DNA of 64,000 nucleotides from assembly GCA_001464915.1 (NCBI GenBank), contig LNED01000022.1, positions 62,001 through 126,000 of the forward strand, written 5' to 3'. The stretch is from Sphingomonadales bacterium Ga0077531 (GTDB lineage: Bacteria > Pseudomonadota > Alphaproteobacteria > Sphingomonadales > Sphingomonadaceae). The translations under genes and the position numbers were made by a program. Below, one piece after another: positions 27,264-35,585 of this stretch (its first letter is position 1; each line of letters opens with the position of its first letter). Below the pieces are notes generated by a model. That model did no database searches. It saw only the letters and a program-made list of their open reading frames with translations, and had not been told where the DNA came from.

Positions 27264-28882
27264 GCTAACAACTCCGCCACATTCAGCGCAATCCGCCCCT
27301 GCAACTCCGCCGCCTCGCCGTTCAGCCGTTCCAGTTCCTCCTGCAAGGCTTCCAGGTTTTCCTTGAAATCACCGGTGTCCGTCGTGCCCTCAGCCACGCC
27401 GACATAGCGGCCCGGATTGAGCGACCAGCCCTGCGCCGCGATCTCGTCGCAGGTGGCGACGCGGCATAGGCCGGGAACATCGCGGTAGGCATCCAGCCCG
27501 TCCAACCGTTCGCGCAGCAGTACCTCGGACCCGAAGGCCAGTTCCGGCTCATTGCCGCGCCACAGGCGGACAATGTTGGCGAGGAACTCGACGTGATCCT
27601 CGCGGAAATCGCGGTGCGCGCGGTCGACCTGATTGAAGATGTTGCGCGCGTCGATGAACAGCACCTCATTAGCACGGCTCGTGCGCGGCTTCGCGCGATC
27701 AAAGAACCACAAAGTGCAGGGCAGCGTCACCGTCAGGAAGAAATTGGTGCCGACTGAAACGATCACGTCCACCGCGCCGCTTTCGATCAGCTTGCGCCTG
27801 ATCTCCGCCTCGCTGCCGCGCGCATCGCCCGCGCTGTTGGCCATGACGAACCCGGCGCGGCCATTTTCGTTCAGCGCCGAATAGAACTGGCTGATCCAGA
27901 TATAGTTGCCGTTGTCGGTGCTGGGCAGACCGAAGGGGAAACGTGGCTTGACCAGCTCGGTCCCGCTTGCCGTCACCGTCTTCAGCTTGGCCTTGTCGAT
28001 CCCTGAAACGTTGAAGGGCGGGTTGGCCATGACGAAATCGAAGCCGCCGACCATCGGCACGCCTTTGAACGCTTCGGGCGCATCGTCATAATAGCTGTTG
28101 GTATCGGCAATGGTGCCGGACAGGCCGTGGACCGCGAGGTTCATCTTGGCGAGCCGGATCGTCTCCTTGGTCTTTTCCATGCCGAACAGGCTGATTTCCT
28201 TGTCCGGCGCGCGCTGGTGGCGCTTCACGAAGTCTGCCGAATGGACGAACATGCCCGCCGATCCGCAGGCCGGATCGAGGATGCGGCCGTGGAATGGTTC
28301 CATGATCTCGACGATCAGCCGGACGATCGAGCTAGGCGTGTAGAACTCGCCGCCCTTCTGCATTTCCTGCTTGGCAAACTCGCCCATAAAGTATTCGTAG
28401 ACATGGCCGAAAGCGTCTCCGTCGATCTCGATAGGCTGGAGCAGGCGGATGAGCTCGATCAGCGTGTCCTTGGGGATTTCGTTGAAATTCTTGGGCAGAA
28501 CGTCCTCGAGCTCGGCATTGTCGCGCTCTATATCCTTCATTGCATTGTTGAGCGCGCGGCCCAGATCGGCATCTTCCGGCAGGGCGAGAAGATAGGCAAA
28601 GCGCGCCTCGGGCGAGAGGTAGATCACCCCGCGTTCCTTATAGTCATCCGGCCCGGGTTTGATGCGCGATCCGGGTTTGGGCGCCAGCGTCTTCTCCACC
28701 CGCGCGAACTGCCCTTCGGCATAGCGCAGGAACAACAGACCCAGCACAGGGCGGCTGTATTCCGACGGCTTTAGCCCCGAATTCGCACGGAGCTGGTCCG
28801 CCATCTTAAACAGGCTGGTTTCGATGACTTTGGGATCACTGGCCACGGATTTTGCGCTTTCGCTTTTGAATTGATTGCTCAT
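27260..28882 (-). CDS. hsdM: Type I DNA N6-adenine methyltransferase, M subunit
   Basis: 540 aa from the ATG at 28882, which overlaps the upstream stop (ATGA); an upstream in-frame start at 28924 is inside that gene. It has the N-terminal HsdM helical domain, the SAM-binding motif DPACGSAG (203-210) and the catalytic NPPF (287-290, in [10 protein letters not shown]). Both are intact, so this is the operon's active methylase. It modifies host DNA and forms the core with HsdS. Confidence 0.93.
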   Translation of the reverse strand: MSNQFKSESAKSVASDPKVIETSLFKMADQLRANSGLKPSEYSRPVLGLLFLRYAEGQFARVEKTLAPKPGSRIKPGPDDYKERGVIYLSPEARFAYLLALPEDADLGRALNNAMKDIERDNAELEDVLPKNFNEIPKDTLIELIRLLQPIEIDGDAFGHVYEYFMGEFAKQEMQKGGEFYTPSSIVRLIVEIMEPFHGRILDPACGSAGMFVHSADFVKRHQRAPDKEISLFGMEKTKETIRLAKMNLAVHGLSGTIADTNSYYDDAPEAFKGVPMVGGFDFVMANPPFNVSGIDKAKLKTVTASGTELVKPRFPFGLPSTDNGNYIWISQFYSALNENGRAGFVMANSAGDARGSEAEIRRKLIESGAVDVIVSVGTNFFLTVTLPCTLWFFDRAKPRTSRANEVLFIDARNIFNQVDRAHRDFREDHVEFLANIVRLWRGNEPELAFGSEVLLRERLDGLDAYRDVPGLCRVATCDEIAAQGWSLNPGRYVGVAEGTTDTGDFKENLEALQEELERLNGEAAELQGRIALNVAELLA

Positions 28883-30654
28883 TCGGATTCCTGCCCGGCA
28901 GGCATGTTCCAGAATTCCCGCCAAAGCGCATCCTGCATGATGCGTCGGTTGCTGATTCTTTCTTGGATATCTTCTTGCATTGCGTCGAGTTCTTCCAGTC
29001 TTCCTTCTATATCAGCGGCTTCCTCCGCGTCAGGGATGGGAATGAGAAGATCCTGAAGGGCGCTGATTGGCAGACTGGGTACGGTCGTGCCGCCGGCGAG
29101 GGCCTGAAGCTTTGACCGCATTTGCGGGGATGACAGAATTCCCGCAAGAACACGCGGCGAGAGCAAGGGCGAGCCCAGATCCAACCTGATGATCGCCAGG
29201 CTTTGGGATACAACAATCTGTGGAGTTTCAAGTAGCTCATCCAGGATCGCGTCAAAGCCGACGATGCCCACGGCCCCGACATTGCCTTTCACGCTGATGA
29301 GTATATCATCCAGATGCGCGCGCACTTTGATGAGGCTGATCTGCTCCCTGGCCGGAAAGCGAAGTTCCTTCGATGGAACCGCGACCTGGCCGTCAAAAAT
29401 GTCGGAAACAGCGATTTCGAGAGCAATTACATCGTCGTCCGCAGGATCGCTACGAACGGGCTGCGGTGCGCGGGGGCGCAGAATCTTGGCGATATCGCCA
29501 AGCCGGACAGTGTGCCGGGTCGATAAAGACTCGTCCATGCGAGCTTGTTCGTCGCTGACGATGTAGCGGCTCGGCAGCAAATTGAAGTTTGAGCCAGCCA
29601 GTTCCTCGATGCCGACGGTACGCGACGGAGCCGAGCCAAGGTTCTCGAACTGCTTGACGATGAGCTCTTCCTGCTCACGACCGCTACGGCTGATCCGCTC
29701 CATGCGCCGGCCGTCAATGAAAGCCGCGTCAGGGCTATCCTGCTGGTCAATCCTCAGCAAGTCGACTTGCACGCCGCTAGCGCGACCAAAAATGCCGGGC
29801 GGCAAGCTGGTGACAGTGAGGCCGCCCATTGTGCAGAGTTGTTCACGAAATGCGACTTCGTTCCGGCTTTCTCGGAACAGCAGTCCATCCGTAACAACAG
29901 CAGCGAAGCTCTTCCGCGCGCGGGGTGCCAGTTGCTCGACTTGCCACGCCTCGAACAGCATGCCCGCCGCTTTACCTTCTTTCATTCGGTACCCGAGCGG
30001 AGGAACGGAAATCAGGTGATCGTAGGCACCGTGTTGGGGGGCATGGCTATCGCTAAACGCAAATGATCCATCATCGAACGGGACGCTTTCGATCGGATTT
30101 CTGCGATCTACACGCAGTGGACGGCCATCAGCATGGGCCAGCAGCGCCATAATGATCTCGGTCTGCCAATTGGTCACATGAAGGGTGACCGGCCTAGCGA
30201 GTGCTAAGCCCCATGCAATTGTGGCGCTGCCAGAAAACAGGCAGGCAACTGTCTCCGTGGCCGGAATATTGAGAGAATTGCCTATTGCAGCGCCAATGCG
30301 AGGACTGATCGAAATGAAGGGCTCACGGTAGCGAGCCTCGTCGATGAGCGCTTCCAGTTCTGCTGACCAGTCAAGGTCGGCGGGAACGTGGACTGGGAGA
30401 TGGCCCTGAATGCCTTTGCATTGCACTGCCGAGAGTTCATTGTCTTCAAGCCAGTCGCGAACGCGGGTCAATGCATCCGCTTCGTCAGTAGGCTCCAGCG
30501 TCTCTGCGAGCGCCGAGAACATGTCTGCCGGGTTCGAGGCGTCAATCCCCTTGGCGACCGAAATGATCACAGCAAGAGCGGTCGGCATCGCTTCGATGCT
30601 GCGAACACCCATTTGGGTCGACAACGAATGGGCGAGTTTGGCAACTAGGCTCAC
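28879..30654 (-). CDS. Degenerate methylase fused to an S-like specificity domain
   Basis: 591 aa. The first ~330 residues follow an N6-methylase plan ([16 protein letters not shown], then a [18 protein letters not shown] block where motif I is expected, then [12 protein letters not shown] where active enzymes have NPPF/Y). The SAM motif lacks the usual DPACGxG and the catalytic Asn is replaced, so methyl transfer looks lost. The C-terminal ~240 residues resemble half an HsdS ([14 protein letters not shown], then [21 protein letters not shown], then a coiled helix). It overlaps hsdM and the small gene upstream by 4 bp each. It might act as an alternative specificity or regulatory subunit; unproven. 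Confidence 0.6.
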   Translation of the reverse strand: MSLVAKLAHSLSTQMGVRSIEAMPTALAVIISVAKGIDASNPADMFSALAETLEPTDEADALTRVRDWLEDNELSAVQCKGIQGHLPVHVPADLDWSAELEALIDEARYREPFISISPRIGAAIGNSLNIPATETVACLFSGSATIAWGLALARPVTLHVTNWQTEIIMALLAHADGRPLRVDRRNPIESVPFDDGSFAFSDSHAPQHGAYDHLISVPPLGYRMKEGKAAGMLFEAWQVEQLAPRARKSFAAVVTDGLLFRESRNEVAFREQLCTMGGLTVTSLPPGIFGRASGVQVDLLRIDQQDSPDAAFIDGRRMERISRSGREQEELIVKQFENLGSAPSRTVGIEELAGSNFNLLPSRYIVSDEQARMDESLSTRHTVRLGDIAKILRPRAPQPVRSDPADDDVIALEIAVSDIFDGQVAVPSKELRFPAREQISLIKVRAHLDDILISVKGNVGAVGIVGFDAILDELLETPQIVVSQSLAIIRLDLGSPLLSPRVLAGILSSPQMRSKLQALAGGTTVPSLPISALQDLLIPIPDAEEAADIEGRLEELDAMQEDIQERISNRRIMQDALWREFWNMPAGQESE

Positions 30655-30932
30655 TTGCGGCTGCTCCGACCCTTGGGACGGGCATAGGCAGTGACCAACG
30701 TGCCGCCCGCCTCGACGACCGCAAGCCCACCCTTGTCGATTGCCTTGATCACCGTCGATCGCAGCGTTTCAACTTCGTCCTTGAGCTTGCAGAGGTCCTT
30801 GCGGTCGAGCTTACAGGCATCGCCATCCCAGCGCCCGTGAGAAAGGACCAAGTCTACCAGCGCGCCAGGGATGCCTCGCTGGTTCATGCGTGCATCCATG
30901 TGCCGCGTAACATTACCTTCTAGGTGACTCAT
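30651..30932 (-). CDS. Small DUF4258-like protein, first gene of the type I operon
   Basis: 93 aa. The pattern HMDARMNQRGIPGALVDLVLSHG, with the C-terminal VVEAGGTLVTAYAR, is that of DUF4258-like small proteins, some of which are toxins or RNA/DNA-binding partners in accessory islands. It heads the five-gene operon and overlaps the next gene by 4 bp. It is not part of standard type I systems. A 39-bp inverted repeat lies 35 bp upstream. Confidence 0.55.
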   Translation of the reverse strand: MSHLEGNVTRHMDARMNQRGIPGALVDLVLSHGRWDGDACKLDRKDLCKLKDEVETLRSTVIKAIDKGGLAVVEAGGTLVTAYARPKGRSSRK

Positions 30933-30966
30933 GGTGTGTGCCTCATCATTTGCTGAGAGGCATATC

Positions 30967-31005
30967 TCACAACATTATCCGGATGGCAAGCGGATAATGT
31001 TGTGA
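30967..31005. promoter_or_regulatory. 39-bp inverted repeat, candidate operator of the type I operon
   Basis: Two perfect 15-bp arms (TCACAACATTATCCG and its complement) flank a 9-bp spacer. The repeat contains TATCC-N11-GGATA, reminiscent of HipB-type operators with wider spacing. A GATAAT (-10-like) lies in the proximal arm. There is no U-tract, so a terminator for hipA is less likely. Confidence 0.6.
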
Positions 31006-31126
31006 TACATAAAAGCCTGCTACCCGAAGGTTTGCGATCTCGGCTGAGCCCGGCTCGATGAAGAGTGCCGGGCTTGGGGTCAGCGAGAATGCTGAATTCA
31101 GCCACAGCTAGTGATCGAAATCTCGT

Positions 31127-32389
31127 TCAGCCAAAAATGCGGGCCACTGAATCCAGACCTTCTGACACCGTGTCCATGGACACACCGACCCCCGCGTCAC
31201 GCGCGTACGACGGCCAATCCGCGAGGGCCGCGCAAACATCGTTGATGGCAGCGATAACACGCTTGACGGGGATCCCGTGGGTCTTCCCAAGCTTCTCGAC
31301 ATGCTCGCGCGTGATATTGCGGCCTTCGCCCAGAACGGCCATGTAATGCTCGCCGCCAGGTCCATTCGAGAACGTGAGGTCGAAAGCGGGTGCAAGCCGC
31401 CAATTGCCACTAGCATCCATGAGGTAGGCATGTTGGCGGACATGATCGTCGCGATTTCGCGCCAGCACGTTGAAGACCATGCGGCGGAAGGCCTGTTCCA
31501 CGTCTGCCATGCTATGGCTAATGGCCAATGTCGCCTTGAGGAATCCATCATAGTCAACGCTCGGCATAAGCGGTGATGCTTCGAGCGCTCCACCGAGGCT
31601 GACCATGTGCAGCCGCTTGCCCGGCGCAGGTCGGTCGAAACGTTTGGTCGCGAAATGACCCGGCCCGGTCGCCGAAGGGATCAATCGCGTTTCAGCCATG
31701 TCGATATGCGCGGCGCGGGCCATTCTCGCATAGGCCTCCTCCAACGGCCCGATATCAGCGGGATCATTGGTCGCTGCAAACTTGACGATCCATTCCTCAC
31801 TGGCGTTTCCTGCTTCCGTGATAGCCAGTTCGTCTCCGGCGGACAGGCTGCCGTCTGCGCCGATCGCCACGTGGACTTTCGGCCGCGCGCCGCCAGAACC
31901 GCCACCGAGGCGCGCAAGTAGATCATCCAATTCGGACTCCTCGCCTAGCAGCACATGGCGGGCTTCATCGGCCAGAAGGTCAAGATCGATGCTGCCATCT
32001 GGCTCGCCCGTGAGTGTTTCAGGCTGGAAGACTAGGGCGCCGCGGCCTTTCATACCAACCAAGGCGAGTCGGTCGACTGCATCGAGAGCTTCGAAACGGT
32101 GGCCCAACTGCTGGACCCGACGTTTCAATAATAGCATCCCCCAGGCATCGGGCAGGCAGTCCGACAGGAAACCGTGAAGTCCATCGAATGTCCGACTGCG
32201 CGCAGGGTGCAGGCCGGGCTCGGCGGGGTAGCGCAAGGGAGAGATTGAGAGGTCCTGTGCAATGACGTCTGCCGACCATTCGAGCTGCGCCAGTCCAGCA
32301 GCCATCGCGAGCCTGCCGACCGAACGCGCCGGTGAATTCTGATCGGTGAGTAACCCCATTGCCAAGGGCATTCCCGAAGCAAGCTTCAC
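31127..32389 (-). CDS. hipA: HipA-family toxin kinase
   Basis: 420 aa. The N-terminal HipA domain (FDGLHGFLSDCLPDAWG) precedes the kinase core, with GGSGGARPKVHV as the ATP-binding loop, WIVKF, the catalytic segment NVLARNRDDHVRQH and the metal-binding APAFDLTFSNG. HipA of E. coli phosphorylates glutamyl-tRNA synthetase and induces dormancy; relatives use other targets. It overlaps the antitoxin gene by 4 bp (32386-32389). The key motifs are intact. Confidence 0.9.
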   Translation of the reverse strand: MKLASGMPLAMGLLTDQNSPARSVGRLAMAAGLAQLEWSADVIAQDLSISPLRYPAEPGLHPARSRTFDGLHGFLSDCLPDAWGMLLLKRRVQQLGHRFEALDAVDRLALVGMKGRGALVFQPETLTGEPDGSIDLDLLADEARHVLLGEESELDDLLARLGGGSGGARPKVHVAIGADGSLSAGDELAITEAGNASEEWIVKFAATNDPADIGPLEEAYARMARAAHIDMAETRLIPSATGPGHFATKRFDRPAPGKRLHMVSLGGALEASPLMPSVDYDGFLKATLAISHSMADVEQAFRRMVFNVLARNRDDHVRQHAYLMDASGNWRLAPAFDLTFSNGPGGEHYMAVLGEGRNITREHVEKLGKTHGIPVKRVIAAINDVCAALADWPSYARDAGVGVSMDTVSEGLDSVARIFG

Positions 32390-32697
32390 GGTCTTGTCCC
32401 CGTAGCGCGCTGCCGCTGAGGCTTGGTTGCCTTACGTTGCTGCGCAAGCAGTTCATCCATGCTGTTTGCCGCCATCTCTGGGAACAGGGCGGCAATGCCC
32501 TCATCGCATCGCAAAGCAATGGCCGCGCGAACAAGGTCCTCGATGGAAGCAGCGCCTTCAGCTTCCATCCGTCGCCACGTTCGGTGGGCGACGCCTGCTT
32601 TGGCAGCCGCAGCTTGCTGCGTAAGATCGAGGACCAGGCGGCGGACTTTGATCCGCTTGCCGAGGTCCGTCATCTGGTCATTAAGGGTGAGAGACAT
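32386..32697 (-). CDS. hipB: HipB-like antitoxin, XRE family
   Basis: 103 aa from the ATG at 32697; a longer ORF to 32760 would run through the putative operators. The HTH reads LTQQAAAAKAGVAHRTWRRMEAEGAASIEDLVRAA. The C-terminus is basic and disordered (QQRKATKPQRQRATGTRP). It should neutralise HipA and repress the pair. Two GGCC-N6-GGCC palindromes lie just upstream. Confidence 0.85.
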   Translation of the reverse strand: MSLTLNDQMTDLGKRIKVRRLVLDLTQQAAAAKAGVAHRTWRRMEAEGAASIEDLVRAAIALRCDEGIAALFPEMAANSMDELLAQQRKATKPQRQRATGTRP

Positions 32698-32698
32698 C

Positions 32699-32753
32699 GG
32701 CCATATATGGCCTGCTAGGTCGAAAACGTCAATCTTATGGGCCGCATGTGGCC
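32699..32753. promoter_or_regulatory. Pair of palindromic operators upstream of hipB
   Basis: GGCCATATATGGCC (32699-32712, perfect) and GGCCGCATGTGGCC (32740-32753, imperfect in the centre) share GGCC-N6-GGCC. Their centres are 41 bp apart, about four helical turns, which would put two bound dimers on one face of the DNA. Confidence 0.55.
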
Positions 32754-32833
32754 GACCCATTCGTATACTATGAGCTGGCTCAAATTTTGCGCCGATAGTC
32801 CAGCCTCGTCACAAGCCACTTCGCTGTAAACGC

Positions 32834-33298
32834 TCAGCGCGTTCCTGCTCTTCGGCGATGTTGTATTGAGGTATGGCTCGCGCGGTACATCCGCTTAAAC
32901 GCTGGACTTAGCTCCAGTCGCCAGCCTTCCCGCCAGTTCCATGCATATCCACGCAAGACTGGCCGCCCGATCATTTTCTCAAGAGTGAGAAGGATGCAGA
33001 ACAGGAAGAAAATCATGGCTTCATGCGGCTCTGGCAGGGCCGCTGATGAGCCTAGCGACGACACTCGTAGGAAATACGCTGTCGATGCGAAAAAAACCAG
33101 AGCCAGTGTGATGGGCTTTAGCCATTTCATCAAAGACATATAGCTTTGCAAAACAAGTCTCAAATGTTCGCGTCGCGCTTTCTGCAGGATGGATTGGCGA
33201 ACTATGGTCCGTTGGGCGGCGGCGCGATCAGGGTATCGATCGGCGAAGAAGGAATGCAGGCTTCGTTCTGCAGTGCCAAACGCATCATTGTCATTCAT
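32834..33298 (-). CDS. Hypothetical two-span membrane protein, 154 aa
   Basis: The start overlaps the end of the XRE regulator gene by 8 bp. A basic N-terminal helix (AAQRTIVRQSILQKARREHLRLVL) precedes two hydrophobic segments (about 58-78 and 91-108) with a short acidic loop, and a basic C-terminus. Co-transcription with an XRE regulator suggests a small regulated pair, perhaps toxin-like or superinfection-related. No family recognised. Confidence 0.55.
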   Translation of the reverse strand: MNDNDAFGTAERSLHSFFADRYPDRAAAQRTIVRQSILQKARREHLRLVLQSYMSLMKWLKPITLALVFFASTAYFLRVSSLGSSAALPEPHEAMIFFLFCILLTLEKMIGRPVLRGYAWNWREGWRLELSPAFKRMYRASHTSIQHRRRAGTR

Positions 33299-33695
33299 TG
33301 GCTGCCATCCTTCTGGTCAGCACGTCTGCCATATCGTCCGAAATTGTGCCGTTTTCCATCAGGTATTGGAAGAACAATTTCGCGAGGTTGATTTCGTTCT
33401 CGCTGGTCGGGTTTACCTCATACCTGAGGTTGAAATCCTTCGCGAGGCGGATCGCCTGCTCGAACATCTGCAGCAGGTTGTCGCGGAACATGATGCCTGT
33501 GCCGGACAGTAGCCAAGTAGGATCAACTCGGTACTCTTGGCAGATCTTTGCAATGGAAGCAGCGGGTGGGTCGCGGTCACCTCGTTCATAAGCGACGAGA
33601 GCCGACTGTGAGAGTCCTAACTTACTGGCAAACTCGATTTGCGTCGCTTTCTTGGCACGGCGCACATCGAAGAATCGTTGTCCGATCGTTGTCAT
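33291..33695 (-). CDS. XRE-family transcriptional regulator
   Basis: 134 aa. The HTH (TIGQRFFDVRRAKKATQIEFASKLGLSQSALVAYERGDRDPP) occupies the N-terminal 45 residues, followed by VDPTWLLSGTG as in phage-type repressors, and a C-terminal helical region. It is divergent from the excisionase-like gene at 33801 across 105 bp, so it may control integration genes. Confidence 0.85.
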   Translation of the reverse strand: MTTIGQRFFDVRRAKKATQIEFASKLGLSQSALVAYERGDRDPPAASIAKICQEYRVDPTWLLSGTGIMFRDNLLQMFEQAIRLAKDFNLRYEVNPTSENEINLAKLFFQYLMENGTISDDMADVLTRRMAANE

Positions 33696-33800
33696 ATACG
33701 AAATGGCTTGTGGATTATCACGAAATGCATATTATTGTCGTATCTGCATAATGAGTCGCCATTGGCGGATGAACACGCAGAATACGGAGGATTTGCTGAT

Positions 33801-34022
33801 ATGCAAATGATGACCATCCGAGAAATCGCGCGGCATTCTGGCTGGCCGGAGGGCCGGATCCGCCGCCTCGTGGCAGCACGTCGGCTTCGCCATGTGAAAC
33901 TTGATGGCTTGCTCCTTCTTCCAGCCAACGCCGTGGATGAGTTCGTTCAGGCCAATATGGTTGAGCCAGATCTTGAATTTGGTTCGCAGCCTACCCCCAA
34001 ATCGAGGGGACTTTTGCTGTGA
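33801..34022 (+). CDS. Excisionase/AlpA-like small DNA-binding protein
   Basis: 73 aa. ACGGAGG precedes the ATG by 10 bp. The sequence TIREIARHSGWPEGRIRRLVAARRLRHVKLDGLLLLP is a MerR-type winged helix as in excisionases and AlpA. It overlaps the next gene by 4 bp (GTGA) and precedes the integrase, consistent with control of excision. Confidence 0.7.
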   Translation: MQMMTIREIARHSGWPEGRIRRLVAARRLRHVKLDGLLLLPANAVDEFVQANMVEPDLEFGSQPTPKSRGLLL

Positions 34023-34390
34023 CCAACCTCACTCCCATCCTCGACCGGTTCAAGACCCCCGAATGTTGGTCCGAACTGCTAGCGGAGAAAGGAATCATGC
34101 TCTCGCCGCGAACCTTGCGGGAGTTGGCGAAACAGTTTGGTGCTTGCCACAAATTGGGCCGGGTCACGCTCATTACTCCTGAGCAAATTGACTTCATCAT
34201 CGAAAGCAAGAAGATATGCCCCTCGAGCCTTATCCCCGCGGCGCGGTCTGGTGGGCGCGCGGCCGGGTCGAATACAACGGCGCGCCGATCACCGAATACT
34301 ACCGATGCAGCACTGGCGCATCTGAGGAACAAGGCGCGTGGGACTGGTGCCGGAAGGAAGAGCAAGCCGCCATCCGCATCCACCTTCTAG
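34019..34390 (+). CDS. Small HTH-like protein overlapping the integrase
   Basis: 123 aa from a GTG start that overlaps the previous stop. The first ~65 residues (SPRTLRELAKQFGACHKLGRVTLITPEQIDFII) look like an excisionase-type DNA-binding unit. The C-terminal third (PSSLIPAARSGGRAAGS) is Ser/Ala/Arg-rich and lies in another frame over the first 175 bp of the integrase gene. I recall similar small genes with such tails upstream of integrases. The long overlap is unusual. Confidence 0.55.
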   Translation: MTNLTPILDRFKTPECWSELLAEKGIMLSPRTLRELAKQFGACHKLGRVTLITPEQIDFIIESKKICPSSLIPAARSGGRAAGSNTTARRSPNTTDAALAHLRNKARGTGAGRKSKPPSASTF

Positions 34391-35313
34391 GTGAGGATCC
34401 GGAAGAAAAGGCTATCACCTTTGCCGATGCAGTCCTGAGGTACGACGCCAAGCCCAAGGAAGCCGCCTACCTGGTTCCAATCACTGTGGAAATCGGCTCG
34501 GTCCCGATCCACGAAATCAGCCCCAAGATGGTCCGTGAGCTAGGCCCGAAGCTCTATCCGAATTGCTCCACAGACACCTGGACTCGTCAGGTGGTGACGC
34601 CGGTCAGGGCGGTCCTCAACAACATTAACGACAGCGAAAGCGGCATCGCCTTTCGGGTCAGGGGCTATACCCAGAAAGAGAAGGTCGCGCAGGACAACAA
34701 GCGCAAGAGCACTGGACGGAAGAAGTATCCGCCGGGCAGCTGGGAATGGCTGCTCAAGTTCCGGGAGCATGCATCTCCTCGCTTGGGCGCGCTGGCACTG
34801 CTCATGTTCGTCACTGGTGCCCGTATCAGTCAGGCAGTCTCAATGCATCCCCACAACCACATCAACAAGGCGAAGGGCATGATCTGCATTCCAGGCGCCA
34901 AAGGTCATGGGGATCGATGGCTGCGTGTGCCCGACGAAATTCTAGCCGAGCTAACGGCCTTGCCAGAGGTCTATCCTCGCGACTGGCCGCGCAAACCGGA
35001 AAACCTGCGGCTCTTTGGCTATGCAGACCGTGGCGGACCGCGAAAGCTCTGGAACAAGGCCTGCGAAGATGCCGGTATCGAACAGATCCCGTTCCATCCG
35101 GCGGGCCGACATGGCTTCGGTCAGGAAATGAACGTCCGCGAAAGAGTGGACGAGAAGGCCGCCGGCGCGTTCGGCGGTTGGTCAGACCTTAATCTGATGC
35201 GCAACACTTACACGCATGCCGAGGATGCTGAGATCAAGATCAATCAGGCCCTGCGACGGGGATTGTTGAAAGCCGAGCGCAAGACGCGGCTCAAGCTGAG
35301 AAAGGAGCTCTGA
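34216..35313 (+). CDS. int: Tyrosine integrase of the element
   Basis: 365 aa. The N-terminal arm-binding segment (ARGRVEYNGAPITEYYRCSTG) is typical of integrases, followed by a SAM-like core-binding domain and the catalytic domain with R203 (TGARISQ), K229 (IPGAKGHG), H294 and R298 (FHPAGRHGFGQ), W322 and nucleophile Y332 (NTYTHAE). It sits 122 bp from the 3' end of tRNA-Val, the usual place for an enzyme that integrates into a tRNA gene. The serine recombinase at 19.6-21.3 kb is a second, separate recombination system. Confidence 0.9.
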   Translation: MPLEPYPRGAVWWARGRVEYNGAPITEYYRCSTGASEEQGAWDWCRKEEQAAIRIHLLGEDPEEKAITFADAVLRYDAKPKEAAYLVPITVEIGSVPIHEISPKMVRELGPKLYPNCSTDTWTRQVVTPVRAVLNNINDSESGIAFRVRGYTQKEKVAQDNKRKSTGRKKYPPGSWEWLLKFREHASPRLGALALLMFVTGARISQAVSMHPHNHINKAKGMICIPGAKGHGDRWLRVPDEILAELTALPEVYPRDWPRKPENLRLFGYADRGGPRKLWNKACEDAGIEQIPFHPAGRHGFGQEMNVRERVDEKAAGAFGGWSDLNLMRNTYTHAEDAEIKINQALRRGLLKAERKTRLKLRKEL

Positions 35314-35404
35314 TGCTGTACGGGATTTGTACGAGCGAAGGCCGATTTCGGCCCCTTTTCGGGGTGAAACGGCGTCAAAACTTGCAAAGAAGGAAACTGG
35401 CCAT

Positions 35405-35438
35405 CCATAAATTCCCTATATTTCAAAGGGATTTATGG
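35405..35438. repeat. Inverted repeat at the tRNA-Val 3' end, element boundary region
   Basis: CCATAAATTCCCT (35405-35417) pairs with AGGGATTTATGG (35427-35438) with one bulge. The right arm includes the CCA end of the tRNA. It may be a tRNA terminator or part of the attachment site. The 3' end of the tRNA is the likely att core; the second copy should lie left of the window. Confidence 0.4.
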
Positions 35439-35510
35439 TGGGCGCGGCAGGGATTGAACCTGCGACCCCACCCGTGTGAAGGGTGTGCTCTACCGCTGAG
35501 CTACGCGCCC
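35436..35510 (-). tRNA. tRNA-Val (anticodon CAC)
   Basis: 75 nt including an encoded CCA. All four arms fold: acceptor GGGCGCG with CGCGCCC, anticodon stem CACCC/GGGTG around loop TTCACAC (anticodon CAC), and T arm GCAGG-TTCAATC-CCTGC. It is the probable integration site of the element to its left. Confidence 0.95.
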
Positions 35511-35585
35511 GTCCGTGGGCCGTGTGGCCCGGACAGGGGGGCGCCTTTACTGTGGGCGGGTGGCGCGTTCGATTTCTTGATCGGC

